Positions 25,417 to 33,203 of a DNA stretch of 62,116 nucleotides are shown here, piece by piece. Source of the DNA: Oscillospiraceae bacterium (GTDB lineage Bacteria > Bacillota > Clostridia > Oscillospirales > Ruminococcaceae); the NCBI GenBank assembly GCA_004555865.1, contig SFJO01000013.1:1-62116 (forward strand), read 5' to 3'. Position 1 is the first letter of the stretch; every line of letters begins with the position of its first letter. The translations under genes and the position numbers were made by a program. Below the pieces are notes generated by a model. The model was not told where the DNA came from and did no database searches. It was given only the letters and a program-made list of their open reading frames with translations.

Positions 25417-25545
25417 ACCAACGGCAAAGTGCGGAAACGTCTGCCCCGCGGGGCAGAATGTCCGCATGACCGCGGTTGGTCTTGGTGCAGGCGGCCTTTG
25501 CGCGGCCGTCTGCCAGCCTGAGCGGTGTGTGTATGCGGCTCAGGC
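25417..25545 (+). repeat. Three successive hairpins between hgdC and hgdA
   Basis: Hairpin 1: TGCGGA...TCTGCCCC / GGGGCAGA...TCCGCA (25430-25466), extendable outward by ACCAAC/GTTGGT (25417-25480). Hairpin 2: CAGGCGGCC (25488-25496) / GGCCGTCTG (25504-25512). Hairpin 3: GCCTGAGC (25516-25523) / GCTCAGGC (25538-25545). None has a T-tract. They may set different RNA levels for hgdC and hgdAB. Confidence 0.6.
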
Positions 25546-25588
25546 GGTAAACCCTATCTATATGAACAATGATATGGAGGAATGAACA

Positions 25589-27043
25589 ATGGCAAAACAA
25601 GTTAGCCCCGGCGTTCTGGCTCTTCGCAAGGTCGTTGATGACATTTACGCTGATGCCCGCGAGGCCAAAAAGCAGGGCAAACTGGTCGGTTGGTCCAGCT
25701 CCAAGTTCCCCTGCGAGCTGGCTGCCGCTTTTGACCTGAACGTGATGTACCCCGAGAACCAGGCTGCTGGTATCGCTGCTCAGCGTGACGGTGAGATCAT
25801 GTGCCAGGCCGCTGAGGATCTGGGCTTCGACAACGATATCTGTGGTTACGCCCGCATCAGCCTGGCCTATGCTGCCGGCAAGCGCGCTGCCCGCAAGTTC
25901 GACCCTGAGACCCTGCAGTTCATCATCGACCCCAACTCCGGCAAGCCCCTGAAGGACGAGAACGGCAACGTTGTGATCGACGAGGCCACCGGTAAGCCCA
26001 AGAAGGACCCCAAGACCCAGCAGCCCTACACCGTGCTGGACGACATCCATGAGATCGAGGCCCTGCCCGAGACCACCGAGAAGGAAAAGGCTTACAAGGA
26101 GTTCCGTCGGGAGGCCATCAAGCCCTACAAGCAGATGCGCATTCCTCAGCCTGACTTCGTGCTGTGCTGCAACAACATCTGCAACTGCATGACCAAGTGG
26201 TATGAGAACATCGCTCGTATGTGCAACATCCCCCTGATCATGATTGATATCCCCTACAACAACAGCGTGGAAGTGCATGACTCCAACGTGAAGTACGTGC
26301 GCGCTCAGTTCGATCATTGCATCGAGCAGCTGGAAGAGCTGACCGGCAAGAAGTTCGACGAGAAGAAGTTCGAGGATGCCTGCGCTTCCGCGAACCGCAC
26401 CGCCAAGGCCTGGCTGAAGGTCTGCGATTACCTGCAGTACAAGCCCTCTCCCATGAGCGGCTTCGACCTGTTCAACCACATGGCCGATGTTGTTACCGCC
26501 CGTGCCACCAAGGCCGCCGGTGACGCCTTCGAGCTGCTGGCTCAGGACCTGGAGAAGAACATCAAGGAAGGCACCAGCACCCTGCCCTTCTCCGAGGAGT
26601 ACCGCGTGATGTTCGAGGGTATTCCCTGCTGGCCCAAGCTGCCCAACCTGTTCAAGCCTCTGAAGCAGAACGGCATCAACGTGACCGCCGTTGTGTACGC
26701 TCCTGCGTTCGGCTTTGTGTACAACGGCCTGGATGAGATGGCCCGTGCTTACTACAAGGCTCCCAACAGCGTCTGCATCGAGCAGGGCGTTGATTGGCGT
26801 GAAGGCATCTGCCGTGAGAACAAGGTTGACGGCGTGCTGGTTCACTACAACCGCAGCTGCAAGCCCTGGTCTGGCTACATGGCAGAGATGCAGCGCCGCT
26901 TCACCGCCGACCTGGGCGTGCCCTGCGCCGGTTTCGACGGCGACCAGGCTGATCCCCGTAACTTCAACGCCGCCCAGTACGAGACCCGCGTTCAGGGTCT
27001 GGTCGAGGCTATGGCCGAGAACAAGAAGAAGAAGGAGGGCTAA
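25589..27043 (+). CDS. hgdA: 2-Hydroxyglutaryl-CoA dehydratase subunit alpha
   Basis: 484 residues, HgdA/HgdB/FldB family. With HgdB it removes water from (R)-2-hydroxyglutaryl-CoA to give glutaconyl-CoA by a ketyl-radical mechanism. The CNNICNC stretch (about residues 192-200) and other cysteines can hold the [4Fe-4S] cluster; GWSSSKFPCELAAAF at the N-terminus and HYNRSCKPWSGYMAEMQ late in the protein are family features. AATGATATGGAGGAATGAACA gives the ribosome binding site. It overlaps no neighbour; hgdB starts 4 bases later. Confidence 0.96.
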   Translation: MAKQVSPGVLALRKVVDDIYADAREAKKQGKLVGWSSSKFPCELAAAFDLNVMYPENQAAGIAAQRDGEIMCQAAEDLGFDNDICGYARISLAYAAGKRAARKFDPETLQFIIDPNSGKPLKDENGNVVIDEATGKPKKDPKTQQPYTVLDDIHEIEALPETTEKEKAYKEFRREAIKPYKQMRIPQPDFVLCCNNICNCMTKWYENIARMCNIPLIMIDIPYNNSVEVHDSNVKYVRAQFDHCIEQLEELTGKKFDEKKFEDACASANRTAKAWLKVCDYLQYKPSPMSGFDLFNHMADVVTARATKAAGDAFELLAQDLEKNIKEGTSTLPFSEEYRVMFEGIPCWPKLPNLFKPLKQNGINVTAVVYAPAFGFVYNGLDEMARAYYKAPNSVCIEQGVDWREGICRENKVDGVLVHYNRSCKPWSGYMAEMQRRFTADLGVPCAGFDGDQADPRNFNAAQYETRVQGLVEAMAENKKKKEG

Positions 27044-27046
27044 ACC

Positions 27047-28195
27047 ATGAGCATTGAAGCAAAGATTCAGGAATTTTCTGCCATTGCTGCCAACCCTGCT
27101 GCCCAGCTGAAGAAGTTCAAGGACGAGGGCAAGAAGGTTGTTGGCGTGCTGCCCTACTACGCTCCCGAGGAGCTGGTTTACGCCGCCGGTATGGTGCCCA
27201 TGGGCATCTGGGGTTCCAACGATAAGACCATCGTTCGCGCCAAGGAATACTGCGCTACCTTCTACTGCACCATTGCACAGCTGGCTCTGGAAATGCTGCT
27301 GGACGGCACCATGGATCAGCTGGATGCTCTGATCACTCCCACCATCTGCGATACTCTGCGCCCCATGAGCCAGAACTTCCGCGTTGCCGTGGGCAGCAAG
27401 ATCCCCTGCATCTTCCTGGCTCATCCCCAGAACCGCTTCGCCGATTGGGGCGTTGAGTTCTGCAAGGACCAGTACCGCAGCGTGCTGGAGAAGCTGGCTT
27501 TCCTGGCTGGCCACGACGTGACCAACAAGGACATCCTGAAGGCCATCAAGGTCTACAACGCCAGCCGTGCCGCTCGCCGTGAGTTCGTCAAGCTGGCCAA
27601 CGAGCACTGTGACGTGGTTAACCCCATCCAGCGCAGCGCCGTGCTGAAGGCAAGCTACTTCATGCTGAAGGATGAGTACACCGAGAAGCTGGTTGCTCTG
27701 AACGAAGAGCTGAAGGCTCTGCCCGCCGCCAACTGGAAGGGCACCAAGGTGGTCACCAGCGGCATCATCTGCGACAACCCGAAGCTGCTGCAGATCTTCA
27801 TCGACAACAACATCGCCATCGCTGCCGACGATGTGGCTCACGAGAGCCGCAGCTTCCGCTTCGATGCTCCCGAGAACGTGGAAGACGGCCTGCTGGCTCT
27901 GGCCATGCAGTTCTCCTCCATGGACTACGACATCCTGCTGTACGACAAGAACTCCAACCAGAACCGTCGTGCTGAGGACGTTGTGGCCAAGGTCAAGGAG
28001 AGCGGCGCGCAGGGTCTGGTGCTGTTCATGCAGCAGTTCTGCGACCCCGAGGAGATGGAGTATCCCTACCTGAAGAAGGCTCTGGATGCCGCCAACATTC
28101 CTCACATCAAGCTGGGCGTTGACCAGCAGATGCGCGACTTCGGCCAGGCTGCTACCGCCATCGAGGCGTTTGCCGACGTGCTGAGCATGCAGTAA
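27047..28195 (+). CDS. hgdB: 2-Hydroxyglutaryl-CoA dehydratase subunit beta
   Basis: 382 residues, the second subunit with its own [4Fe-4S] cluster. GVLPYYAPEELVYAAGMVP is the family N-terminus; Cys residues in TPTICDTLRPM and VLFMQQFCDPEEME are likely ligands. It begins 4 bases after hgdA with AAGGAGGGC and ends before a strong terminator, so hgdAB form the end of the cluster. Confidence 0.96.
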   Translation: MSIEAKIQEFSAIAANPAAQLKKFKDEGKKVVGVLPYYAPEELVYAAGMVPMGIWGSNDKTIVRAKEYCATFYCTIAQLALEMLLDGTMDQLDALITPTICDTLRPMSQNFRVAVGSKIPCIFLAHPQNRFADWGVEFCKDQYRSVLEKLAFLAGHDVTNKDILKAIKVYNASRAARREFVKLANEHCDVVNPIQRSAVLKASYFMLKDEYTEKLVALNEELKALPAANWKGTKVVTSGIICDNPKLLQIFIDNNIAIAADDVAHESRSFRFDAPENVEDGLLALAMQFSSMDYDILLYDKNSNQNRRAEDVVAKVKESGAQGLVLFMQQFCDPEEMEYPYLKKALDAANIPHIKLGVDQQMRDFGQAATAIEAFADVLSMQ

Positions 28196-28200
28196 GCTGT

Positions 28201-28277
28201 TGCGGAACGTGTTCCGCAGGCGCTGACAAAGCAAGCTGAATAAAAAGTGCCGTACCCGCAAGGGTACGGCACTTTTT
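28201..28277 (+). terminator. Terminator of hgdAB
   Basis: TGCGGAAC/GTTCCGCA hairpin (28201-28218), then AAAAAGTGCCGTACCC (28242-28257) pairing perfectly with GGGTACGGCACTTTTT (28262-28277). It should stop convergent transcription in both directions. Confidence 0.92.
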
Positions 28278-28306
28278 GCGTTTTTTAGAGAAAAATTTGA
28301 CAATGT

Positions 28307-28801
28307 TCAAAGAACAAAGCAGCCCAGCCAGCCCAGCGCTCCGCCCAGCAGGGCGCCGGCGGTCACATCCTTTACAAAATGCACCCCACCGATTACCCGA
28401 ACCAGCGCGATCAGCAGCGTAATGACGGCCAGAACCGGCCCAAGCGGGGGCGCCGCGTAGAAGAACACTGCGGTGATGACGGCGGCGCTGAGCACATGGC
28501 GGCTGGGGAAGGATTCGCCCTGTTTTTCCTTTTTCAGCAGGGAGGGCAGGCCCAGCACCACGGTGGGCCGGGGGCGGTTTAGGGCCGCCCGCAGCACGGT
28601 GCCAGCCACGAACACGGCGGCGGGCACCAGAACCGCCCGGAGAAGCCGATGGTTTCGATGAAGGGCCAGCCACAGCAGCAGCAGGGGGTAGGCGGCGTAA
28701 ACCAGCAGGGCCAGCAGCTTGTCGGCGGTGCGCAGGGCGGCCAGCGCCCGGGGCCGGGCGGTGAACCAGCGGTACACGGCCTGATAACGGCGGCGATTCA
28801 T
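28307..28801 (-). CDS. PAP2-family membrane phosphatase
   Basis: 164 residues with about five membrane helices. The acid phosphatase motifs are in order: the K-x6-RP variant ALNRPRP (about residues 70-76), PSRHVLSA (His of motif 2) and RVIGGVHFVKDV (motif 3). Such small proteins dephosphorylate lipid phosphates, often undecaprenyl pyrophosphate. ATG 28801 follows the HD gene by about 10 bases, so the two are one operon. Confidence 0.85.
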   Translation of the reverse strand: MNRRRYQAVYRWFTARPRALAALRTADKLLALLVYAAYPLLLLWLALHRNHRLLRAVLVPAAVFVAGTVLRAALNRPRPTVVLGLPSLLKKEKQGESFPSRHVLSAAVITAVFFYAAPPLGPVLAVITLLIALVRVIGGVHFVKDVTAGALLGGALGWLGCFVL

Positions 28802-28811
28802 GCGCCGGCCC

Positions 28812-29381
28812 TCACGCCTTGGGGCCGAGGCCCAGTTCGTCCATGTGCTCGCGCATTCCCTCAATGCACAGGGCCATCACGTCGGTCAGCTCCATGCCCA
28901 GCATGTCGCAGCCCTTCTGGATGAGCGGCCGGTCGATCTTGGCGGCGAACTTTTTATCCTTGAACTTTTTCTTCACGCTGGAAGGCTCCAGATCGCTCAG
29001 TCCGCCGGGACGCATCCGGGCGGTGGCGGCGACCAGGCCGGTCAGCTCGTCCACCGTGAACAGGCTCTTCTCCATCTCGGTGAGCGGTTCCACATCGGTG
29101 CGAAGGCTCCAGCCGTGGGCCAGAATGGCCCGGATGCTCTCCTCGTCCACACCGGCCTGGCGCAGAGGCTCGGCCGTGTGGGCCAGATGCTCTTCCGGAT
29201 ACTGCTCGTAGTCGTAGTCGTGCAGGTAGCCCACAGCCTCCCAATAGGCGGGGTCCTGCCCGAAATGGCGTGCCATGGCACCCATGGCAGCTGAAACGCC
29301 GATGGCGTGCTCAAACAGGTGGGCTTCGGTGGTGGTGGTGGCCAGCAGCTCCTTGGCGCGGGCCAGAGTGAGAGTAGGCAT
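28812..29381 (-). CDS. HD-domain hydrolase
   Basis: 189 residues. LFEHAIGVSAAM and YLHDYDYEQYPEEHL provide the H...HD metal-binding pattern of the HD fold, followed by the further ILAHG. Such small stand-alone HD proteins are annotated as HDIG/hydrolases of nucleotides or other phosphates with unknown substrate. ATG 29381 is chosen because GAAAGGAG lies just upstream (29390-29397 on the plus strand); a longer open frame to 29771 has no homologous look. It is first in an operon with the PAP2 gene. Confidence 0.85.
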   Translation of the reverse strand: MPTLTLARAKELLATTTTEAHLFEHAIGVSAAMGAMARHFGQDPAYWEAVGYLHDYDYEQYPEEHLAHTAEPLRQAGVDEESIRAILAHGWSLRTDVEPLTEMEKSLFTVDELTGLVAATARMRPGGLSDLEPSSVKKKFKDKKFAAKIDRPLIQKGCDMLGMELTDVMALCIEGMREHMDELGLGPKA

Positions 29382-29442
29382 GAGAAAAACTCCTTTCAGA
29401 ATAAAAAGGCCGACCGCGAGAGGGGGGCGAACGAATGTGAGG

Positions 29443-29570
29443 CGGATGAGGTGGGGCGCCAATCGCCGCCATAACCCCACCGCAAAGGGGAAATGCCGCC
29501 TCATCCATCGGCCATCGCCGACGGCTTCCCATCGAGGGGAAGCCGGGATTCCGCGCAGGCAAAGCCTTCC
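29443..29570. repeat. Interspersed palindromic repeat, copy 1
   Basis: GGATGAGGTGGGGCG (from 29444), GGCTTCCC..GGGGAAGCC (29523-29544) and GCAAAGCCTTCC (29559-29570) are the same blocks found in the compact copy at 47376-47437, here spread over a longer, more degenerate unit. Confidence 0.6.
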
Positions 29571-29653
29571 TGTTTGCAGAACAAGTCGGTCGATCCGCGG
29601 CGGCTTCCGGGCGCCGACTTTATTGTAGCACCGTGCTCGGACCCATTCAAGCG

Positions 29654-29749
29654 TCAGCCGGCCTCGCGGTACAGAACCTCCTCCAGCGGCAGGGCGGCGC
29701 AGATGCCTGCCAGCCGGGAAAGCGAACGGCGGGGAAGAGCGTGGTTCAT
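29654..29749 (-). CDS. Predicted 31-residue peptide or gene remnant
   Basis: ATG at 29749 with GAGGAG 7 bases upstream, stopping at TGA (29654-29656). The peptide begins MNHALPRRSLSRLAGICAAL and ends VLYREAG. A near-consensus promoter lies just upstream, so it should be transcribed and translated. It could be a leader peptide for the HD-PAP2 operon or the start of a truncated gene; I do not recognise a family. Confidence 0.35.
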   Translation of the reverse strand: MNHALPRRSLSRLAGICAALPLEEVLYREAG

Positions 29750-29788
29750 AGCAATGCTCCTCTTCATCCATTTGAAGGGGTTATCCAA

Positions 29789-29818
29789 AGTATACGGGAA
29801 GGCTCTGGACGCTGTCAA
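29789..29818 (-). promoter_or_regulatory. Promoter upstream of the HD-PAP2 operon
   Basis: On the minus strand: -35 TTGACA (29818-29813), 18-bp spacer, -10 TATACT (29794-29789). The start would be near 29782, about 400 bases before the HD gene. Confidence 0.7.
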
Positions 29819-29909
29819 AGAAAAATAAGGCGGAATGCATGGCAGTTTGCCGGATGCTGATTGAATCGCCGGTGAAATGCTGAACTCGGACGATTCTGCC
29901 CCGCCAAAC

Positions 29910-29950
29910 AAAAAAGCCGCCCGCCTGTTCCGAGAAACAGCGAGCGGCGG
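29910..29950 (-). terminator. folT terminator
   Basis: On the minus strand the GC-rich arm CCGCCGCTCGCTGTT (29950-29936) pairs imperfectly with AACAGGCGGGCGGC (29929-29916), followed by TTTTTT. Confidence 0.85.
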
Positions 29951-29989
29951 AGTTTCAGCCGGTTTTCAACCATTCAGACGCCTGACGGT

Positions 29990-30616
29990 TTAAAACCAGG
30001 CCAGACGTTTCTGTACGGCCACTTCTTTGGGAAGCAGACCGCTGCGGGCCAGGGCGGGCAGCGCCAGCTGGAACATCAGCACCATGAGCAGTACCTCAAT
30101 GGGCAGCATGGTGGTGTTTTTTACAAGGCCGGTGGTGAAATAGTAATAGTAGCCCTTGCCGTAGAGCATGGCCTTCCACACGCTGCCCAGCAGCACGTTG
30201 CTGCCGTAGTTGATGACGAGCCGCACCATCACCAGCCGCAGCACGGTGATGCGCTGGCGATACAGCAGGGTGCCGTAGATCAGCCCCGAGAGCATGGCCG
30301 TGATGAGATAGCCGGGAAAATACGGTTCGCCGAAGCTGGAGATGAGAAAGCCCAGCGTGTCATTGGCGAAGCCCACCAGAATGCCCACGGCCGGGCCGTA
30401 TACATAGCAGCCCAGCGAAATGACCAGAAAGCTGAAGTAGATTTTCAGCGAGGTGCCCAAGAGATAGATGGGGAAGCTCTCCAGCACGATGGACGCGGCG
30501 GTGATGATCCCTGCGAGGGTGAGCATCCGCACGTTTTTCAGCTGGGCGCGGGCGTCGGCCCAATAGGCGGGGGTCAGGGGCGAAAATGTGCCGAACAGGG
30601 CGGAAGAAGACTGCAT
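29990..30616 (-). CDS. folT: FolT-type folate ECF transporter S component
   Basis: 208 residues, about six membrane helices, ECF-transporter substrate-binding subunit family. SLGCYVYGPAVGILVGFANDTLGFLI matches the conserved second and third helices of FolT-like proteins. It binds folate in the membrane and needs the shared EcfAA'T module, which is not in this window. Its folate role is supported mainly by the tetrahydrofolate riboswitch in its leader. AAGGAGG lies 8-14 bases before ATG 30616. Confidence 0.88.
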   Translation of the reverse strand: MQSSSALFGTFSPLTPAYWADARAQLKNVRMLTLAGIITAASIVLESFPIYLLGTSLKIYFSFLVISLGCYVYGPAVGILVGFANDTLGFLISSFGEPYFPGYLITAMLSGLIYGTLLYRQRITVLRLVMVRLVINYGSNVLLGSVWKAMLYGKGYYYYFTTGLVKNTTMLPIEVLLMVLMFQLALPALARSGLLPKEVAVQKRLAWF

Positions 30617-30628
30617 AAAAAATACCTC

Positions 30629-30658
30629 CTTTTATGCGGCGGCGTCGCTGCATAAAAG
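30629..30658 (-). promoter_or_regulatory. Hairpin overlapping the folT ribosome binding site
   Basis: On the minus strand CTTTTATGC (30658-30650) pairs with GCATAAAAG (30637-30629); the last AAG of the stem is part of the AAGGAGG Shine-Dalgarno (AGGAGG at 30630-30625). This looks like the expression platform of the riboswitch, acting on translation. Confidence 0.6.
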
Positions 30659-30757
30659 AAGGCGAAGAAAGGCCTGACCGACTCGGCCATGACCCACAAT
30701 TTCAAACTGGGCACACGGGGGCGGCAGGACCTCTGGCTTCTGCACGCTTCCCATGCA

Positions 30758-30858
30758 GCAGCGGGATGCAGGCTGCGTACCGCAAGGGATGCCTCCCTTT
30801 TCGTCCACCCCACAACTCCCCGTTGGGACGGCACTTTACGCACACAGCCTTACTCTGC
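30758..30858 (-). promoter_or_regulatory. Tetrahydrofolate (THF) riboswitch aptamer
   Basis: Read on the minus strand from 30858: GCAGAGTA, P2 arm AGGCTG, GCGTAAAGTG, a middle region with GGGAGTTGTGGGG and GACGAA, then TTGCGGT, the P2 partner CAGCCT and GCATCCCGCTGC closing P1 with the first bases. The conserved AGAGUA, GCGUUAAGUG-like and GCAUCC..CUSC blocks in this order match the class I THF riboswitch consensus known from Firmicute folT genes. Control is likely translational. Confidence 0.82.
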
Positions 30859-30868
30859 GAACAAGGCC

Positions 30869-30897
30869 ATCATACACCAAGCAACTGCATTTTGCAA
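30869..30897 (-). promoter_or_regulatory. folT promoter
   Basis: Minus strand: -35 TTGCAA (30897-30892), 17-bp spacer, -10 TATGAT (30874-30869). Start near 30862, four bases before the riboswitch aptamer. Confidence 0.75.
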
Positions 30898-30987
30898 GCG
30901 AAATTGCGAAAAACGCCTGCGGGCCTGAAAAAACGGCCGCATTGCAGGGCGTTGAACGAAAAAGCGCCGAAATCAGCCGCCCGGCGT

Positions 30988-31016
30988 TTTACAAAACCCG
31001 GGGGCTATGGTATCAT
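30988..31016 (+). promoter_or_regulatory. Promoter of the 31098 gene
   Basis: -35 TTTACA (30988-30993), 17-bp spacer, -10 TATCAT (31011-31016). Confidence 0.55.
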
Positions 31017-31097
31017 ACTGTTCAGCAGGCCAAAGCCCGCCAAGGCCGCATTGGCCGGGGGCAGGCGCCGCGCATGCGCAGAAGGAGAAAACAGTTC

Positions 31098-31514
31098 ATG
31101 AAAGACGAAAAGTATCAAATTCCCCGCGGGATGATTTTTGTATTCCTCAGCATTGCCATTGTGTGGGCGTTCATTCTGCCCAAATATCTGGACAAGAAGG
31201 CTCAGGACAAATTCGCAAAGCCCTTGTTTACCCATGAGGTGCCCGCCACGGCCACGATGGTGCAGCAATCCACTGCGAAGGACGATGCGGGCGGCGTAAC
31301 GGCGGCGCTGCTGCTGGGCACCAATTGGACCGAACAGCAGCTGCTGGACTACTACGGAGACACGGAGTATCCGCCCTTCAAAAAGGATCAGACCGTGACG
31401 CTGGCGGCCCGGCCGCTGGACGAAGCCAGCTTGGAGGCCCTGTCGGAAGCGGGCCAGCGAGAGGCCGGGCAGGAATACTGGTTTGTATATCTGTACAGCG
31501 CCCCGCAGGGGTGA
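31098..31514 (+). CDS. Small single-pass membrane protein of unknown function
   Basis: 138 residues. One membrane helix at about 11-29 (GMIFVFLSIAIVWAFILP) with a short basic N-terminus, then an outside or anchored domain with YYGDTEYPPFKKDQTVTL and EYWFVYLYSA. I do not recognise the family. AAGGAG (31083-31088) gives a good ribosome binding site. It stands alone between folT and a LysR gene. Confidence 0.75.
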   Translation: MKDEKYQIPRGMIFVFLSIAIVWAFILPKYLDKKAQDKFAKPLFTHEVPATATMVQQSTAKDDAGGVTAALLLGTNWTEQQLLDYYGDTEYPPFKKDQTVTLAARPLDEASLEALSEAGQREAGQEYWFVYLYSAPQG

Positions 31515-31532
31515 GGCGGGGAGGGCTTTTTA
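31499..31532 (+). terminator. Weak terminator after the 31098 gene
   Basis: GCCCCGC and GCGGGG can pair around the stop codon, followed by GGCTTTTT. Confidence 0.45.
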
Positions 31533-31542
31533 TGCCCCGTGG

Positions 31543-32460
31543 TCATTCGCCGCAGTCGGCGGCGGCCAGCACCATGCGCTCCAGCTCCTTGGCGGCGGTG
31601 CTCAAGTATTGGCGGTGCTGCTTCAAAAAGCAGACTTTTCGCTTGGGGATCGGCGACTTCAGGCGCAGGCGGCGAAGTTCACGGTTGGCAGCTTCTTCCT
31701 GAAGGAAGGACTCCGGCACAAAGCCTACGCCCAACTCACTTTTTACCATGGGAAGAACCTGATCGGCGGTGGCGGCTTCAATGTCCGGTTTCAGCAGTAG
31801 GCCCTGCTGGGCGAACAGGTCGGAGTAAAACTCAAAGGTGGAGGTATTGGGGCCGAGGCAGATCAGGGGATGGCGGGCCAGCTCCTGCAGCGAAAGCTCC
31901 TTGTCCCACAGCCCTGAGAAGGCCGAGCTGCAGATGGGCACCTCCTGAATTTCCATGATCGTGCGGCTCTGCAAAGAGTCCGGCACACTGGCCGGCGTGG
32001 TCACCATGGCAAAGTCGGCCAGACCGTTTTTCAGCACGTTGATGGCTTGCGGCGTGGAGTGGTTGGACAGGCGCACCCGCACGCCCGGATACCGGAAGCG
32101 GTAGGCCTTCAAAATCGGCAGCAGGCAGCAGCGCAGGGAGATCTCGCTGGCGGAGATGGTCACCACGCCGCCGTGCAGTCCCCGGCTGATGGCCAGCTCC
32201 TCCTCGCCGGATTGAATGTGCGCAAAAGCCAGGGAGATGTGGGCGTACAGCTGCTCGCCCTCCGGGGTGAGCTGCGCCCCCCGGCTGGAGCGGATGAACA
32301 GCTTGCAGCCCAGGGCCTGCTCCAGATTTTTGATGGTGCGGGTCACATTGGGCTGGTTGCTCATCAAAACAACGGCGGCCTGTGTAAAGCTGTGGTATTT
32401 TGCCACGTAGTAAAAAACGCGGTAACTGTCGTAGCTGATGTTCATACAGAGTTTCTCCAT
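31543..32460 (-). CDS. LysR-type transcriptional regulator
   Basis: 305 residues: an N-terminal winged helix-turn-helix (about residues 10-68, FYYVAKYHSFTQAA...NQPNVTRTIKNLEQALGCKLFIRSSRG) and a two-lobed effector domain. It is divergent from the kinase-MATE operon, so it most likely controls that operon and itself; two direct repeats lie in the shared 107-base gap. The effector is unknown. The start could be ATG 32460 or ATG 32445. Confidence 0.92.
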   Translation of the reverse strand: MEKLCMNISYDSYRVFYYVAKYHSFTQAAVVLMSNQPNVTRTIKNLEQALGCKLFIRSSRGAQLTPEGEQLYAHISLAFAHIQSGEEELAISRGLHGGVVTISASEISLRCCLLPILKAYRFRYPGVRVRLSNHSTPQAINVLKNGLADFAMVTTPASVPDSLQSRTIMEIQEVPICSSAFSGLWDKELSLQELARHPLICLGPNTSTFEFYSDLFAQQGLLLKPDIEAATADQVLPMVKSELGVGFVPESFLQEEAANRELRRLRLKSPIPKRKVCFLKQHRQYLSTAAKELERMVLAAADCGE

Positions 32461-32466
32461 ATCAGA

Positions 32467-32500
32467 TTGATATATTAAACTGGAAAAATTGATATTTCAA
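32467..32500. promoter_or_regulatory. Twin LysR-box-like repeats
   Basis: TTGATATATTAA (32467-32478) and TTGATATTTCAA (32489-32500) are related, dyad-like boxes 22 bases apart, i.e. on one face of the helix, between the divergent genes. Confidence 0.6.
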
Positions 32501-32524
32501 ATATGCTTCCGTCGTGATTATAAT
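32496..32524 (+). promoter_or_regulatory. Promoter of the kinase-MATE operon
   Basis: -35 TTCAAA (32496-32501), 17-bp spacer, -10 TATAAT (32519-32524). The -35 overlaps the second LysR-like box, fitting activation. Confidence 0.6.
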
Positions 32525-32567
32525 AGAGTGGCAGATGCAAAGTCAATGGGACGGGAGGAGAAACATT

Positions 32568-33203
32568 ATGGCAGACAAAATGCCTCAGATCGTTTGTGTC
32601 GGGCGGAAGTATGGCAGCGGCGGGCGTGAGATCGGTGAGCACCTGGCGGAAAGGCTGGGCGTGCCGTGCTACGACAAGCTTCTCATCAAAAAGACGGCCG
32701 CAGAGTCTGGCCTGAGCGAGGACTTCATCCGGCAGGAGGAAGAGACCCCGGCGCAGAGCCGCTGGTTTTTGAGCGGCAACGCCTTTGCGGATAGCGCCGC
32801 TCTCTCGGAGGCATTTTACTCCGGCAGCCAGATGATCTACGACGCCGAGCAGAAGGTCATTCGGCAGCTGGCGGAGAAAGGCCCCTGCGTGATCGTGGGG
32901 CGCTGCGCTTCGGAGCTGCTGAAGGGCAGCAACGTGCTGTCGGTGTTCATCTATGCCGACGAGCAGGACTGTGCTGCCCGCGTGATGCAGCGCAACCAGC
33001 TGAATGAGCACGAGGCGGCCAAGCGCATCAAGCACGTGGACCGGATGCGGAAAAAGTACTTTGCCTGCTATGCAGACAGCGAATGGGGCCAGCCGGAGAG
33101 CTACGACCTGATGCTGTCCAGCAGCAAATTTGGAATTGACGGCTGTGTAGAGCTGATCCTCGGCAGCCTGGCGCAAATGAAAGGAGAGGCTTCCGTTGAA
33201 TAA
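32568..33203 (+). CDS. Cytidylate kinase-like protein
   Basis: 211 residues of the AAA_26/cytidylate kinase-like family. The P-loop is GRKYGSGGREIG (residues 12-23), with GRCASELL and RI-KHVDRMRKKYF as later motifs. The true cmk gene is usually elsewhere; proteins of this family occur beside exporters and regulators and their substrate is not established. ATG 32568 follows GGGAGGAGAAACATT. Its end overlaps the MATE gene by 8 bases, so the two products are made together. Confidence 0.85.
   Translation: MADKMPQIVCVGRKYGSGGREIGEHLAERLGVPCYDKLLIKKTAAESGLSEDFIRQEEETPAQSRWFLSGNAFADSAALSEAFYSGSQMIYDAEQKVIRQLAEKGPCVIVGRCASELLKGSNVLSVFIYADEQDCAARVMQRNQLNEHEAAKRIKHVDRMRKKYFACYADSEWGQPESYDLMLSSSKFGIDGCVELILGSLAQMKGEASVE

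Larger units (their letters stand above)
29382..29989. other. 608-base stretch with a repeat and a short leader frame
   Basis: Contains fragments of an interspersed palindromic repeat (29443-29570), the 31-codon frame at 29654-29749 with its promoter, and the folT terminator. No other gene is visible. Confidence 0.6.

Noticed and set aside
24650..28303. A 1217-codon open frame on the minus strand
   Set aside because: It is antisense to hgdC, hgdA and hgdB, whose products match known families residue by residue. Long antisense frames are expected in GC-rich biased codons.
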